DNA of 64,000 nucleotides from Pseudomonas putida. GTDB lineage: Bacteria > Pseudomonadota > Gammaproteobacteria > Pseudomonadales > Pseudomonadaceae. Positions 9,351 through 17,910 of this stretch are shown piece after piece. Position numbers and translations under genes: made by a program. Location: contig NZ_JANHLC010000001.1 of assembly GCF_028682395.1 (NCBI RefSeq), positions 434,001 to 498,000 of the forward strand, read 5' to 3'. Numbering within the stretch: the first letter of the stretch is position 1; every line of letters starts with the position of its first letter. The notes below the pieces were generated by a model. That model was given only the letters and a program-made list of their open reading frames with translations. It was not told the DNA's origin and searched no databases.

Positions 9351-9997
9351 GGACGCACCCCCCAATGATTTTCATAAACCAGCTCGTCGAGTGGACGCGC
9401 CTGCGCCCAGCCTTCCAGTACCAGCATCGGTGCCGGATAGAAAGCCTCGACCGGCCCCAGGCACAGGATCGCCAAAGGCTTGGCCCCCTCGGGCAAGCCG
9501 AGCAGATCGGCCAGGGCCCGGGGTTCGAACAGTGACACCCAGCCCATCCCCAGGCCTTCGGCCCGCGAGGCCAGCCACAGGTTCTGGATAGCGCAGGACA
9601 GAGAGGCCATGTCCATTTCCGGCAACGTGCGACGACCGAAGATATACCGCTCGCGGTCGTCCATCAGCGCAGCGACCAGCACCTCGGCGCAGTCGTTGAT
9701 GCCTTCGACCTTCAGCGTCATGAACTCATCCGAGCGCTCGCCCAGCGCTTGGGCAGTACGCACCCGCTCCTCTTCCACCAGCGCCTGAATCTGCCCGCGC
9801 AGCGCGCGATCGGTAATGCGGATAAAGCGCCAGGGCTGCATCAATCCGACACTCGGCGCCTGGTGCGCAGCTTCGAGCAGGCGGCCCAGCAGCGCCGGCT
9901 CGACCGTGCCGCCACTGAAATGGCGCATATCCCGGCGCTCGGCAATTACCCGGTACACGGCGGCACGTTCCGCCTCGGTCATGGCGTGGTCGCTCAT
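9347..9997 (-). CDS. bluB: 5,6-dimethylbenzimidazole synthase
   Basis: 216 residues, nitroreductase fold. BluB breaks down reduced FMN with oxygen to give the lower-ligand base of cobalamin, so this operon makes true B12 with dimethylbenzimidazole under aerobic conditions. Visible features are the FMN phosphate-binding RRDMRHFSG segment, [13 protein letters not shown] (family-specific, distinguishing it from other nitroreductases), and [12 protein letters not shown] near the end. It overlaps cobB and cbiB by 4 bases each. Confidence 0.95.
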   Translation of the reverse strand: MSDHAMTEAERAAVYRVIAERRDMRHFSGGTVEPALLGRLLEAAHQAPSVGLMQPWRFIRITDRALRGQIQALVEEERVRTAQALGERSDEFMTLKVEGINDCAEVLVAALMDDRERYIFGRRTLPEMDMASLSCAIQNLWLASRAEGLGMGWVSLFEPRALADLLGLPEGAKPLAILCLGPVEAFYPAPMLVLEGWAQARPLDELVYENHWGVRP

Positions 9998-11310
9998 AGA
10001 GGATCCACACCCCCCAGGGGATGGAGCAAAATCGCAATGGCCGTTGGGTTGGAGGGGAAATAGAAGTGCACGTAGGACGCGGTCATGCGCCCTTCACGGT
10101 ATACCGCTTCGGCACCACGCCCGCCGTTGGGGCTCTCGCCTCGAGCAATCGGGGTCAACTCGGTGCTGGTCAGCGAATGGTGATAGGTATGGCCGCGCAA
10201 CGCGCCTTCCGGCAAGTCGACGGCCTGCAGGGCCAAGGCCGCCAGGCGCTTTTGCATCACGGCTTCACCGCTTAGCAGGCCGAGTAATTGGGCGCGTGTA
10301 CCCTCGACATCGGTCAAGGCATCGAGCAGATAGAGCATGCCGCCACATTCGGCCAACAGTGGTTTGCCCGCCGCGTGGTGGGCACGAATCGCCGCCAGCA
10401 TCGTGGCATTCGCGGCCAGGGCCTGGTGGTGCAACTCCGGGTAGCCACCGGGCAGGTAGAGACTGTCCGCCTCCGGCAGTTCACGGTCATGAATCGGCGA
10501 GAAAAACACCAGCTCCGCGCCCATCGCCCGCAGCAGGTCCAGGCTGGCGCCATAGGTAAAGGCAAAGGCCTCGTCCCGGGCGATGGCGATACGCACGCCG
10601 GCCAACAACGGCTGCACCGCCGCCACGGTCGGCGCGGCAAAGGTCACCGGTGGCGGCAGGGCCACTTCGCAACTGCCCGCCAGGGCCGCAGCGGCGGCAT
10701 CGAGGCGCAGATCCAGGTCAGTCAGCTCGCTGGCCTGGACCAACCCCAGGTGACGGCTCGGCAGCTCGATGGCAATGTCCCGGGACAAGGCGCCATACCA
10801 GCGCAAACCTTCGGTCAGGCTGCCTTCGAGCAACTGCGCATGCCGCAGGGTGCCTACCCGATTGGCCAGCACACCGGCAAACGGCAGGTCCGGCTGATAG
10901 CGCGCCAGACCCAGGGCCAGCGCACCGAACGTCTGGGCCATGGCGGTGCCATCGATCACACCGAGCACCGGCACGCCAAAATGCCGGGCGAGGTCGGCGC
11001 TCGACGGCGTACCGTCGAACAGTCCCATGACGCCTTCGATCAGAATCAGGTCAGCTTCACCGGCGGCCTCCCAGAGCAGGCGCCGGCTCTCCTGCGCCCC
11101 GACCATCCACAGGTCCAGTTGATAGACCGGCGCGCCGCTGGCGCGCTCGAGAATCATCGGATCGAGGAAATCCGGGCCGCACTTGAACACGCGAACCTTG
11201 CGGCCCTGGTTGCGATGCAGGCGTGCCAATGCCGCCGTAACGGTGGTCTTGCCCTGGCCGGAAGCCGGCGCGGCGATCAATACCGCCGGGCAATGCCGCG
11301 AGTCGCTCAT
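9994..11310 (-). CDS. cobB: Cobyrinic acid a,c-diamide synthase
   Basis: 438 residues. It amidates the a and c carboxylates of the corrin ring with glutamine and ATP; in the aerobic pathway the substrate would be hydrogenobyrinic acid. The ATPase half starts with the P-loop APASGQGKTTVTAALAR, followed by LIEGVMGLFDG. The amidotransferase-like half contains SLYLPGGYPE and the catalytic Cys in LLAECGGMLYL; GHTYHHS follows. It begins 10 bases after the cobO stop. The cobaltochelatase and ring-building genes are not in the window. Confidence 0.95.
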   Translation of the reverse strand: MSDSRHCPAVLIAAPASGQGKTTVTAALARLHRNQGRKVRVFKCGPDFLDPMILERASGAPVYQLDLWMVGAQESRRLLWEAAGEADLILIEGVMGLFDGTPSSADLARHFGVPVLGVIDGTAMAQTFGALALGLARYQPDLPFAGVLANRVGTLRHAQLLEGSLTEGLRWYGALSRDIAIELPSRHLGLVQASELTDLDLRLDAAAAALAGSCEVALPPPVTFAAPTVAAVQPLLAGVRIAIARDEAFAFTYGASLDLLRAMGAELVFFSPIHDRELPEADSLYLPGGYPELHHQALAANATMLAAIRAHHAAGKPLLAECGGMLYLLDALTDVEGTRAQLLGLLSGEAVMQKRLAALALQAVDLPEGALRGHTYHHSLTSTELTPIARGESPNGGRGAEAVYREGRMTASYVHFYFPSNPTAIAILLHPLGGVDPL

Positions 11311-11320
11311 GCTCGGTCAC

Positions 11321-11932
11321 TCACAGTTCAATGCCCTTCTGCGCCTTTATACCGGCCTGGAATGCATGCTTGAGCACCCCCATCTCGGTCACGGTGTCGG
11401 CCAGGTCGATCAGCTCGGGCTTGGCGCCACGGCCAGTCACGACCACATGCTGCATCGGCGGACGGGCCTGCAAGTCGCTCAACACCTGTTCCAGGTCCAG
11501 GTAACCGTGTTTGAGGGCGATATTGAGCTCATCGAGTACGATCAACCCGATAGCCGGGTCAGCCAGCAGCTCGCGAGCCACCGCCCAGGCAGCTTCTGCC
11601 GCCGCGATATCGCGCTGGCGATCCTGGGTCTCCCAGGTAAAGCCTTCGCCCATCACGTGAAAACGCACCTGCTCAGGGAAACGGCGATAGAACAGCTCTT
11701 CGCCCGTGCTGTTACGCCCCTTGATAAATTGCACCACGCCACACTGCATGCCATGGCCCATGGCCCGGGCCAGCATGCCAAACGCGGAACTGCTTTTGCC
11801 TTTGCCATTGCCGGTCAGCACCAGCAGCAGGCCACATTCATTGGGAGCGCTGGAAATGCGCTCGTCCATCACGGCTTTCTTGCGCTGCATGCGCGCCAAA
11901 TGCCGTTCGTCACGTTCGGGGGATTCGTTCAT
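11321..11932 (-). CDS. cobO: Corrinoid adenosyltransferase
   Basis: 203 residues, the CobO/BtuR (CobA-type) ATP:corrinoid adenosyltransferase, which adds the upper adenosyl ligand to reduced cobalt. The inverted P-loop-like motif TGNGKGKSSSAFG, then VVQFIKG, and VLDELNIALKHGYLDLEQV with VVTGRGAKPELIDLADTVTEM near the end are diagnostic. GGAGAG stands 6 bases before the ATG. It is the first gene of the operon and directly follows the B12 riboswitch, so it and everything downstream should be turned off by cobalamin. Confidence 0.96.
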   Translation of the reverse strand: MNESPERDERHLARMQRKKAVMDERISSAPNECGLLLVLTGNGKGKSSSAFGMLARAMGHGMQCGVVQFIKGRNSTGEELFYRRFPEQVRFHVMGEGFTWETQDRQRDIAAAEAAWAVARELLADPAIGLIVLDELNIALKHGYLDLEQVLSDLQARPPMQHVVVTGRGAKPELIDLADTVTEMGVLKHAFQAGIKAQKGIEL

Positions 11933-12001
11933 GGCAGCTCTCCGTTGGGGCTGAACTCAAGCAAACGGGGGGCAGGAAAAGGACTGCGGCCAAAAATGGC
12001 C

Positions 12002-12024
12002 CAGCATCGCCCACCGTGATGCTG
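12002..12024 (-). promoter_or_regulatory. Hairpin after the B12 aptamer, possible expression platform
   Basis: 7-bp arms CAGCATC and GATGCTG with a 9-base loop, followed on the minus strand by GGCCATTTTTGGCC. It lies between the aptamer and cobO, 70 bases before the start codon. No clean T-tract follows, so control by translation or Rho is as likely as intrinsic termination. Confidence 0.4.
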
Positions 12025-12034
12025 TTGGATGAAT

Positions 12035-12232
12035 CAGGCCGGTCTCCGGGCTCATGAGCGGGTCGACACCCAACCGCGCGCCTTCCCGTGTTCAGCACAC
12101 AGTGGCTCTAGGCGCGGTCTTGACTCATTTACCGTTGCGGGGGCAGCGCCGGGATCGTGACGGGCTCCATCGAGCGGTCCTCACCGGCTTCCCTGTTTCA
12201 CTCTGTCGACGCGTGGCCACAGAGCACCTGAA
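12035..12232 (-). promoter_or_regulatory. Cobalamin (B12) riboswitch
   Basis: On the minus strand the leader shows the conserved aptamer series: GGTGCTCTGTGGCC at the 5' side, GGGAAGCCGGTGAGG, the B12-box core GCCACTG (12100-12106), GGGAAGGCGCG, and CTCATGAGCCCGGAGACCGG at the 3' side (12038-12057). The order and spacing fit the class I cobalamin riboswitch. It is placed 100 bases before cobO, the first of ten cobalamin genes. Confidence 0.95.
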
Positions 12233-12337
12233 ACAAGCCGCGAAGGTTAGAGGGTTGGGGGTAGAGCGTCAATTAAAGCCGGGCCGCAAGGACGAATGAC
12301 GGCCTGGATCAATAAACTGACGTCAAAAATTGTGCAA

Positions 12338-12351
12338 CACTGAAAACAGTG
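12338..12351. promoter_or_regulatory. Inverted repeat before the 12399 gene
   Basis: CACTG-AAAA-CAGTG, a perfect 5-bp inverted repeat 47 bases before the start codon. It could be an operator or a small hairpin in the leader. Confidence 0.3.
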
Positions 12352-12398
12352 ATATCAAATAGCCATAACTCAATCCAACAAAAACAAGGGTGAACCCC

Positions 12399-12977
12399 AT
12401 GCAAGGCCTGACGATCAGCAACCCGAGACTGGAATTCCTGCGCCCGGCGCTGGAGCGCTGGGCCGACTGCATCGACCGCTACAACCAGGTCCTGGGCGAT
12501 AGCCAGGCGCCCTTCTGGTTCAATGCCCAGGCCAATCTAGGGCTGCTGTCTGCCGCCGCCTGGATGGCCGAGATGGTCACCCTGGAAAACTACCCCACAC
12601 GCAAACAACAGGAAGAAGGCGACCGCAGCGGCCGCAATGACCTGTACATCGCCACCCAGGAAGAGCAGGTGTTTATCCAGGCCAAGCAGCGCTGGCCCCA
12701 GGTCAAGCAGCTCAGCTTGCAGACCGGGCTGCTGGACGCCGTAAGCGACGCCAGGAAAGTCAGCTACCCCAACGACCTCAAGCTCGGCTGCCTGTTTGTC
12801 AGCCCCTGGAAAGCCCAGCAAAGCGCCTCTCCCGAAGAGATGCAGGACATGGTCGACGAGCTGCAAAAGGAAAACGCCTGCGCCATTGCGTGGTATTTCC
12901 CCTACCCCTATCGCAAGCTGCGCGACGCCCATGGCAACTATCACCCCGGGATCGCCATGCTGCTCAAGCAGGCCTGA
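12399..12977 (+). CDS. Unrecognised protein with a possible PD-(D/E)XK-like core
   Basis: 192 residues, cytoplasmic, no signal or membrane span. I recognise no named family. The arrangement E58 in a helix (AAAWMAEMVTLE), then D81 in a strand (GRNDLYIA) and Q94-A-K96 in the next strand (VFIQAKQRWP) resembles the acidic-D-(E/Q)xK core of restriction-endonuclease-like folds, but this is by eye. The end is rich in aromatic residues (AIAWYFPYPYRKL). ATG at 12399 is chosen because AAGGG precedes it by 8 bases; GTG at 12390 is the alternative. It stands alone, divergent from the B12 operon. Confidence 0.75.
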   Translation: MQGLTISNPRLEFLRPALERWADCIDRYNQVLGDSQAPFWFNAQANLGLLSAAAWMAEMVTLENYPTRKQQEEGDRSGRNDLYIATQEEQVFIQAKQRWPQVKQLSLQTGLLDAVSDARKVSYPNDLKLGCLFVSPWKAQQSASPEEMQDMVDELQKENACAIAWYFPYPYRKLRDAHGNYHPGIAMLLKQA

Positions 12978-13044
12978 GCTCACCGGACGGCACTCGCAGC
13001 GGCTAGACTTGCCCGACACGATCCCACCCCTTGTCGGAGCCCCC

Positions 13045-14358
13045 ATGCACACGCCGCCGATCAGCCTGATACTCCTGCTCGCCGTTGGCCTTGCCGGCTG
13101 CGGCGAGACCTCGACCCTGCCCATCATCGAGGGTACCGGCCCCCATCCCGTGCTACCCGAGCCCGCTCCCAGCCTGATCCCTGTCGTCAATATCGCCCCA
13201 GCCATCGGCTGGCCCAAAGGGAGCACGCCAACGGCCGCGCCGGGCACCCGGGTCAATGCATTTGCCGAAGACCTCGACCACCCACGCTGGCTGTATGTAC
13301 TGCCCAACGGTGATGTCCTGGTGGCCGAGACCAATGCACCGGCCAAACCCGATGACAACAGCGGCATTCGCGGTTGGGTCGCTGGCAAGATCATGAGCCG
13401 CGCCGGCGCCGGTGTGCCGAGCGCCAATCGCATCACTCTGCTGCGCGACCAGGATCATGACGGCGTCGCTGAAACCCGCAGCACTTTTATCGAGCAGTTG
13501 AACTCACCCTTTGGCATGACCCTGGTTGGCAATGACCTGTATGTCGCCGATACCGACCGACTGCTGCGCTTTCACTACGAGACAGGGGCCACGACCATTC
13601 AGGGCCCAGCGGAAAAAGTCGTCGACCTCCCGGGCGGGCCGCTGAACCATCACTGGACCAAGAACGTGCTGGCCAGCCCGGACGGACGCACGCTCTACGT
13701 AACGGTTGGCTCCAACAGCAATGTTGGCGAGAACGGCCTGGAACAGGAAGTCGGCCGCGCCACGATCTGGGCGGTCGATCCACGCGCCCGCAGCCACCGA
13801 ATTTTCGCTTCCGGCCTGCGCAACCCCAACGGCCTGGCCTGGGAGCCCAAGACCGGAGCATTGTGGACGGCGGTCAATGAGCGCGATGAAATCGGTAACG
13901 ACCTGGTGCCGGATTACATCACCTCGGTCAAGGACGGCGGCTTTTATGGCTGGCCCTTCAGCTACTTTGGCCAACATATCGATGCCCGGGTCAGCCCAGC
14001 CAATCCGACCCTGGTCGCCCGGGCCATTACCCCGGATTACGCCGTGGGCTCGCACAACGCCTCGCTGGGCCTGGCCTTTGCCGACAACAGCACGCTGCCC
14101 GCACCTTTTACCGAAGGCGTCTTTATCGGCCAGCACGGCTCCTGGAACCGCCGCCCGCACAGCGGCTACAAAGTGATCTTCGTGCCCTTCGCCCACGGCA
14201 AGCCTGCAGGCGAGCCGATAGACCTGCTCAGCGGTTTTCTGGATGCATCGGGCAATGCCTTGGGGCGCCCGGTAGGCGTCGCCATCGACCGCCAGGGCGA
14301 CCTATTGGTCGCTGACGATGTGGGCAACAAGATATGGCGAGTCAGCAACAAGCCTTGA
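13045..14358 (+). CDS. Secreted lipoprotein, PQQ-dependent sugar dehydrogenase (sorbosone dehydrogenase) family
   Basis: 437 residues. A lipoprotein signal ends at LAGC (Cys about residue 19), so the protein is anchored at a membrane on the periplasmic side. The rest is a six-bladed beta-propeller of the glucose/sorbosone dehydrogenase type: DLDHPRWLYVLPNGDVLVAE, NSPFGMTLVGNDLYVADTD, NHHWTKNVLASPDG, ASGLRNPNGLAWEP, DGGFYGWPFSYFG, GQHGSWNR and RPVGVAIDRQGDLLVADD. Such enzymes oxidise sugars or aldehydes with PQQ; real substrate unknown. GGAG lies 6 bases before the ATG. The stop is 17 bases from the convergent NlpC/P60 gene. Confidence 0.88.
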   Translation: MHTPPISLILLLAVGLAGCGETSTLPIIEGTGPHPVLPEPAPSLIPVVNIAPAIGWPKGSTPTAAPGTRVNAFAEDLDHPRWLYVLPNGDVLVAETNAPAKPDDNSGIRGWVAGKIMSRAGAGVPSANRITLLRDQDHDGVAETRSTFIEQLNSPFGMTLVGNDLYVADTDRLLRFHYETGATTIQGPAEKVVDLPGGPLNHHWTKNVLASPDGRTLYVTVGSNSNVGENGLEQEVGRATIWAVDPRARSHRIFASGLRNPNGLAWEPKTGALWTAVNERDEIGNDLVPDYITSVKDGGFYGWPFSYFGQHIDARVSPANPTLVARAITPDYAVGSHNASLGLAFADNSTLPAPFTEGVFIGQHGSWNRRPHSGYKVIFVPFAHGKPAGEPIDLLSGFLDASGNALGRPVGVAIDRQGDLLVADDVGNKIWRVSNKP

Positions 14359-14374
14359 GCTTAGCGCTACAAAC

Positions 14375-14926
14375 TCAGAACTGGCCGCTGGCCGCCTGCA
14401 GTTTGTAGCCGCTGTTGGCAGGAAGGACGCGCTTGGCACTTAGATAGGCTTTCTGCCAATAGGCCTTGGAGAGGGTATCGAGCTTGACAGTGCCGCCAGT
14501 GGCCGGCGCGTGGACAAAGCGCCCTTCGCCCACATAGATTCCCGCATGGCTGACCTGTGAGCCGCCATTGGTGGCAAAGAAAATCAGGTCACCGGTCTGC
14601 AGAGCGTCGGCACCGACATTCGGCGCACGCATGCCAATCATCTCGCGAGTCGAGCGCGGCAGGGAGATACCCGCTGCGTCACGGTAGACGTAAGCGATCA
14701 AGCCACTGCAATCAAAGCCCGAGTCCGGTGTGTTGCCGCCCCAGCGATAAGGCGTGCCCACCAGGCCAAGGGCCCGGAACAGCACATCTTCGGCCACTGG
14801 CGAAAAGCCCGAGGGTGCATTGGAAACCACCGGGCGCACCACCGGCGCCGGGGCCGGCGCTCGGCTGGAGCACGCCCCCAGCAACGCAACGAGAGCAATA
14901 AGGGTGATGCGGGCCGCGATCGACAT
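14375..14926 (-). CDS. NlpC/P60 family lipoprotein, peptidoglycan endopeptidase
   Basis: 183 residues from the ATG at 14926. Lipobox LLGAC follows a short signal. The catalytic domain shows GTPYRWGGNTPDSGFDCSGL with the nucleophile Cys, VSHAGIYVG with the catalytic His, and a third polar position in RFVHAP. Such enzymes cut D-Glu-diaminopimelate or related peptide bonds in the cell wall. A longer start at 14989 would run into the terminator of the upstream gene, so the inner start is chosen, though its ribosome site is poor. It is a close paralogue of the next gene. Confidence 0.9.
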   Translation of the reverse strand: MSIAARITLIALVALLGACSSRAPAPAPVVRPVVSNAPSGFSPVAEDVLFRALGLVGTPYRWGGNTPDSGFDCSGLIAYVYRDAAGISLPRSTREMIGMRAPNVGADALQTGDLIFFATNGGSQVSHAGIYVGEGRFVHAPATGGTVKLDTLSKAYWQKAYLSAKRVLPANSGYKLQAASGQF

Positions 14927-14971
14927 AAGCAGAACAACCCTGTTGCGGATACGGCGGCTGCCGTCAACATG

Positions 14972-15002
14972 AAAAAACCGCGCAGACAATGCCTGCGCGG
15001 TT
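14972..15002 (-). terminator. Terminator after the second NlpC/P60 gene
   Basis: Stem AACCGCGCAG / CTGCGCGGTT with a six-T run on the minus strand. It separates the two tandem NlpC/P60 genes into two transcription units. Confidence 0.85.
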
Positions 15003-15065
15003 CAGGAATCAACAATACGAATGGATTCTAGTGGCTAGGTGCCAAACTTCAAGTAAGACTTTAAC

Positions 15066-15695
15066 TTACTTGTTAACACTCTTTACAGCCGGGGCCATCG
15101 CCAAGGCGCGCTTGGCTTCGATAAAGGTTTTGCTCCAGTACCGATCACCCAGGCTATCGACGCGAACACCACCGCTGCGGCGGCTGCTGGAGTGAATGAA
15201 CTGGTCATCGCCCAGGTAGATACCCGCATGGCTGACACGCCCACGGCCATTGGTGCTGAAGAACAGCAGATCACCCGGCTTGAGGTTACTGCGCGCGACC
15301 AGAGGTGCCTTGACGTTGATCATTTCGCGCGTCGAACGCGGCAGATTCATGCCGGCTTCTTCACGAAACAGATAACCGATAAAACCGCTGCAGTCGAAGC
15401 CCGAGCTTTCGGTGGTACCACCGAAGCGGTAGCGGGTACCGATCAACGACATACCGCGCTCAAGAATACTGTCGGCCAGAACCGGCATCTGATAAGGCTT
15501 GCTGCCTGTGGCGAATTCAGCCAGCTCTTTTTCGGTGATCAGTTCTTCTTGAAGAACCGATGCCTGCTCGGAGGCAGAGGCAGAGGCAGAAACCGAATGC
15601 TGAACCTGTTGTTGCGATACTGGCGAATGCGCCGCGCAACCAAACAACAGGGTGACGAGTGCGAGAGGCACGAGGGGTGCGAAGCGATTTAGCAT
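15066..15695 (-). CDS. NlpC/P60 family lipoprotein, peptidoglycan endopeptidase
   Basis: 209 residues from the ATG at 15695. Signal with lipobox LLFGC, then a Ser/Gln/Glu-rich linker of about 60 residues, then the hydrolase domain: GTRYRFGGTTESSGFDCSGF (Cys nucleophile), VSHAGIYLGD (His) and FIHSSSRRSGG. LPRSTREMI is shared word for word with the neighbour at 14375-14926, which points to tandem duplication; the longer linker is the main difference. Expected to work in the periplasm on peptidoglycan stem peptides, as Spr/MepS does. Confidence 0.9.
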   Translation of the reverse strand: MLNRFAPLVPLALVTLLFGCAAHSPVSQQQVQHSVSASASASEQASVLQEELITEKELAEFATGSKPYQMPVLADSILERGMSLIGTRYRFGGTTESSGFDCSGFIGYLFREEAGMNLPRSTREMINVKAPLVARSNLKPGDLLFFSTNGRGRVSHAGIYLGDDQFIHSSSRRSGGVRVDSLGDRYWSKTFIEAKRALAMAPAVKSVNK

Positions 15696-15906
15696 GGGCA
15701 CGACCGTGGCTTTTGGAATAAGAAGCCGCGACTATGCCTACTATCGATCTTATTTGCAAATTTTATGGGCCACGATGTGACTTATCGGTTTCGGCAAAAC
15801 ATCTAAGGCCTTAATACCCTATTGCCTCGCAAGCGCCAGCCTCCGGCTGTCAGCGCAGGAATAATGGCGTCCGGGTTTTGACGAAACGGGCCTGCAGGCC
15901 GCGGTT

Positions 15907-16611
15907 TTACCAGCCCAGGGTTTCTTTCAGGAAAGGAATGGTGAGCTTGCGTTGCGCCTGCAACGACGCCTGGTCGAGACGCTCGAGCAGCTCGAACAAG
16001 GCACTCATGCTGCGAGTACCGCGAGTCAGGATGAAATGTCCGACTTCGTCGGTCAGATGCAACCCGCGGCGGGAGGCCCGCAATTGCAAGGCACGCAATT
16101 TGTCTTCATCAGACAGCGGGCGCATCTGGAAGATCAGCGCCAGGGTCAGCCGTGATTTCAAGTCCGCCAGCTTCACCGGCAGCTCGCGCGGCGAGGTCGA
16201 GGCGGCGATCAGCAGCCGCCGTCCGCTATCGCGCAACCGATTGAACAGATGGAACAGCGCCTCTTCCCAATCCGCCCGCCCCGCAACGACTTGCAGATCG
16301 TCGAGGCAAACCAGTTCGTACTGTTCCAGGTTGTCGAGGATTTCGGTACCACGATCCAGCAACTCGGCCAACGGCAGGTAGACCGCCGGCTCACCTAGCT
16401 GCTCAAAGCGCAGGCAGGCGGCCTGTAACAGGTGGGTACGCCCCACACCATCCTTGCCCCAGAGGTAGATCAGGCTCTCCGTCCAGCCGGCGTCGGCTTC
16501 GCAGAGTCGCTCGACATAGCCGAGTGCAGCGGCATTGGCGCCTGGATAGTAGTTGATGAAGGTAGCGTCATCACGCAGACGCACACCTAGGGGCAGCTGA
16601 ATCGGTTTCAT
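15907..16611 (-). CDS. hda: DnaA regulatory inactivator Hda
   Basis: 234 residues. Hda stimulates ATP hydrolysis on DnaA when bound to the loaded beta clamp, preventing over-initiation of replication. The N-terminal MKPIQLPLGVRL contains the clamp-binding pattern. The Walker A region is WGKDGVGRTHLL with Arg where most AAA+ proteins have Lys, as in other Hda proteins; Walker B is LVCLDDLQ; the C-terminal lid has SRLTLALIFQMRPL and ASRRGLHLTDEVGHFIL. The start at 16611 matches the family length; longer starts add unrelated residues. Followed upstream by a permease gene on the same strand. Confidence 0.95.
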   Translation of the reverse strand: MKPIQLPLGVRLRDDATFINYYPGANAAALGYVERLCEADAGWTESLIYLWGKDGVGRTHLLQAACLRFEQLGEPAVYLPLAELLDRGTEILDNLEQYELVCLDDLQVVAGRADWEEALFHLFNRLRDSGRRLLIAASTSPRELPVKLADLKSRLTLALIFQMRPLSDEDKLRALQLRASRRGLHLTDEVGHFILTRGTRSMSALFELLERLDQASLQAQRKLTIPFLKETLGW

Positions 16612-16797
16612 GCTGACTGAACAGTTCAAACGAACCGTTAGTGGCCTCTGTGTAAAGTTTGCAAAGTCTATACCGCAGACGCTGGCGGCACAATGCAGCT
16701 GTAAAATCAAAGGTTTGCGTGCGGCAATAGCACCGCGACAGGGAATTCCCGACGCCCGGCGAGGGCACGGGCAGCCTTCGCCACCCGTGTCTCGATC

Positions 16798-17871
16798 CTA
16801 CAAATCGGGATCTTCCTGGCCGCCATAGATATCCGACTCCTTATAGAGATCGCGTACATGGCGCACCAGCACCATGATCACCGCGGCCACCGGCAATGCC
16901 AGCAACACCCCGGTAAAGCCGAATAGCTCGCCACCCGCCAGAATCGCGAAGATGACCGCCACCGGGTGCAGGCCAATACGATCGCCCACGAGCAAGGGCG
17001 TCAACACCATCCCTTCCAGCGCCTGCCCAATCATAAAGACCGCCACGATGCCGATCAGTGGATACAGGTCGCCACCAAACTGGAACAAACCGGCCACCAG
17101 GGCCGCACCGATCCCGATAACAAACCCCATATAGGGCACAATCGCCGCCAGACCGGCGATCAGCCCGATCAACAGGCCCAGCTCCAGCCCGACCAGCATC
17201 AAGCCCGAGGCGTAGATCACGCCCAGGGCCAGCATCACCAGCAACTGCCCGCGCACAAATGCGCCCAGTACGTCATGACATTCGCCAGCCAGCGCGACGA
17301 TGCGCGGTTCTGAGCGGCGCGGCAGAAAGCTGCGGATCTTCGCCAGCATCAAATCCCAGTCACGCAATAGATAGAAGCTCACCACCGGGATCAGCACCAG
17401 ATTGGCCAGCCAGCCCATCAAGGCCAAACCGGAAGCCGTTGCCTGGGCCAGCACAGCGCTGACGATATCGGTGGTCTGGCCCATATGCTCGCTGATCGCG
17501 GCCTTGACCTTGTCGAACTTCCAGAAGCCGTCACCCAGGCCCAGCCGCGCCTGCACCCAGGGCATCGCGGTGTGCTGCAGCCAGTCGAGCATCTGCGGGG
17601 CCAGTTCGTAGAGCCGGTACATCTGCTTGGCCAACATCGGCACGAGCACCAGCAACAGCGCCATCAACACCAGCGTAAACAGGGCGAAAACTGCGATCAC
17701 CCCCCAGGTACGCGACAACCCGACTTTCTCCAGGCGATCAACCAACGGATCGAACAGATAAGCCAGCAATATCCCCACCAGAAATGGCGAGAGAATCGGG
17801 TGCAGCAAATACAGCAGCACGCACAACAGGACGCCCGCCCCCCAGCCTATCCATCGACGCGTATCGGTCAT
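16798..17871 (-). CDS. AI-2E family transporter (PerM-like)
   Basis: 357 residues, an inner membrane protein with about seven to eight hydrophobic segments in the UPF0118/PerM order: LLHPILSPFLVGILLAYLFDPLV near the start, a long amphipathic middle segment, the PVVSFYLLRDWD motif, and the paired C-terminal spans with GLIAGLAAIVPYMGF and ILAGGELFGFTGVLLALPVAAV. Members transport AI-2 or act as Na+/H+ antiporters in different species, so the substrate here is open. Same strand and order as hda, as is usual in Pseudomonas. Confidence 0.9.
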   Translation of the reverse strand: MTDTRRWIGWGAGVLLCVLLYLLHPILSPFLVGILLAYLFDPLVDRLEKVGLSRTWGVIAVFALFTLVLMALLLVLVPMLAKQMYRLYELAPQMLDWLQHTAMPWVQARLGLGDGFWKFDKVKAAISEHMGQTTDIVSAVLAQATASGLALMGWLANLVLIPVVSFYLLRDWDLMLAKIRSFLPRRSEPRIVALAGECHDVLGAFVRGQLLVMLALGVIYASGLMLVGLELGLLIGLIAGLAAIVPYMGFVIGIGAALVAGLFQFGGDLYPLIGIVAVFMIGQALEGMVLTPLLVGDRIGLHPVAVIFAILAGGELFGFTGVLLALPVAAVIMVLVRHVRDLYKESDIYGGQEDPDL

Positions 17872-17910
17872 TGAGCATTCCTGCCTTTATAGAGCATCAA
17901 AAAAACCCGA

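Noticed and set aside
12796-13044. Extension of the sugar dehydrogenase into the preceding gene
   Set aside because: The lipoprotein signal begins at 13045 with GGAG before it, and the extension overlaps the 12399 gene in another frame.
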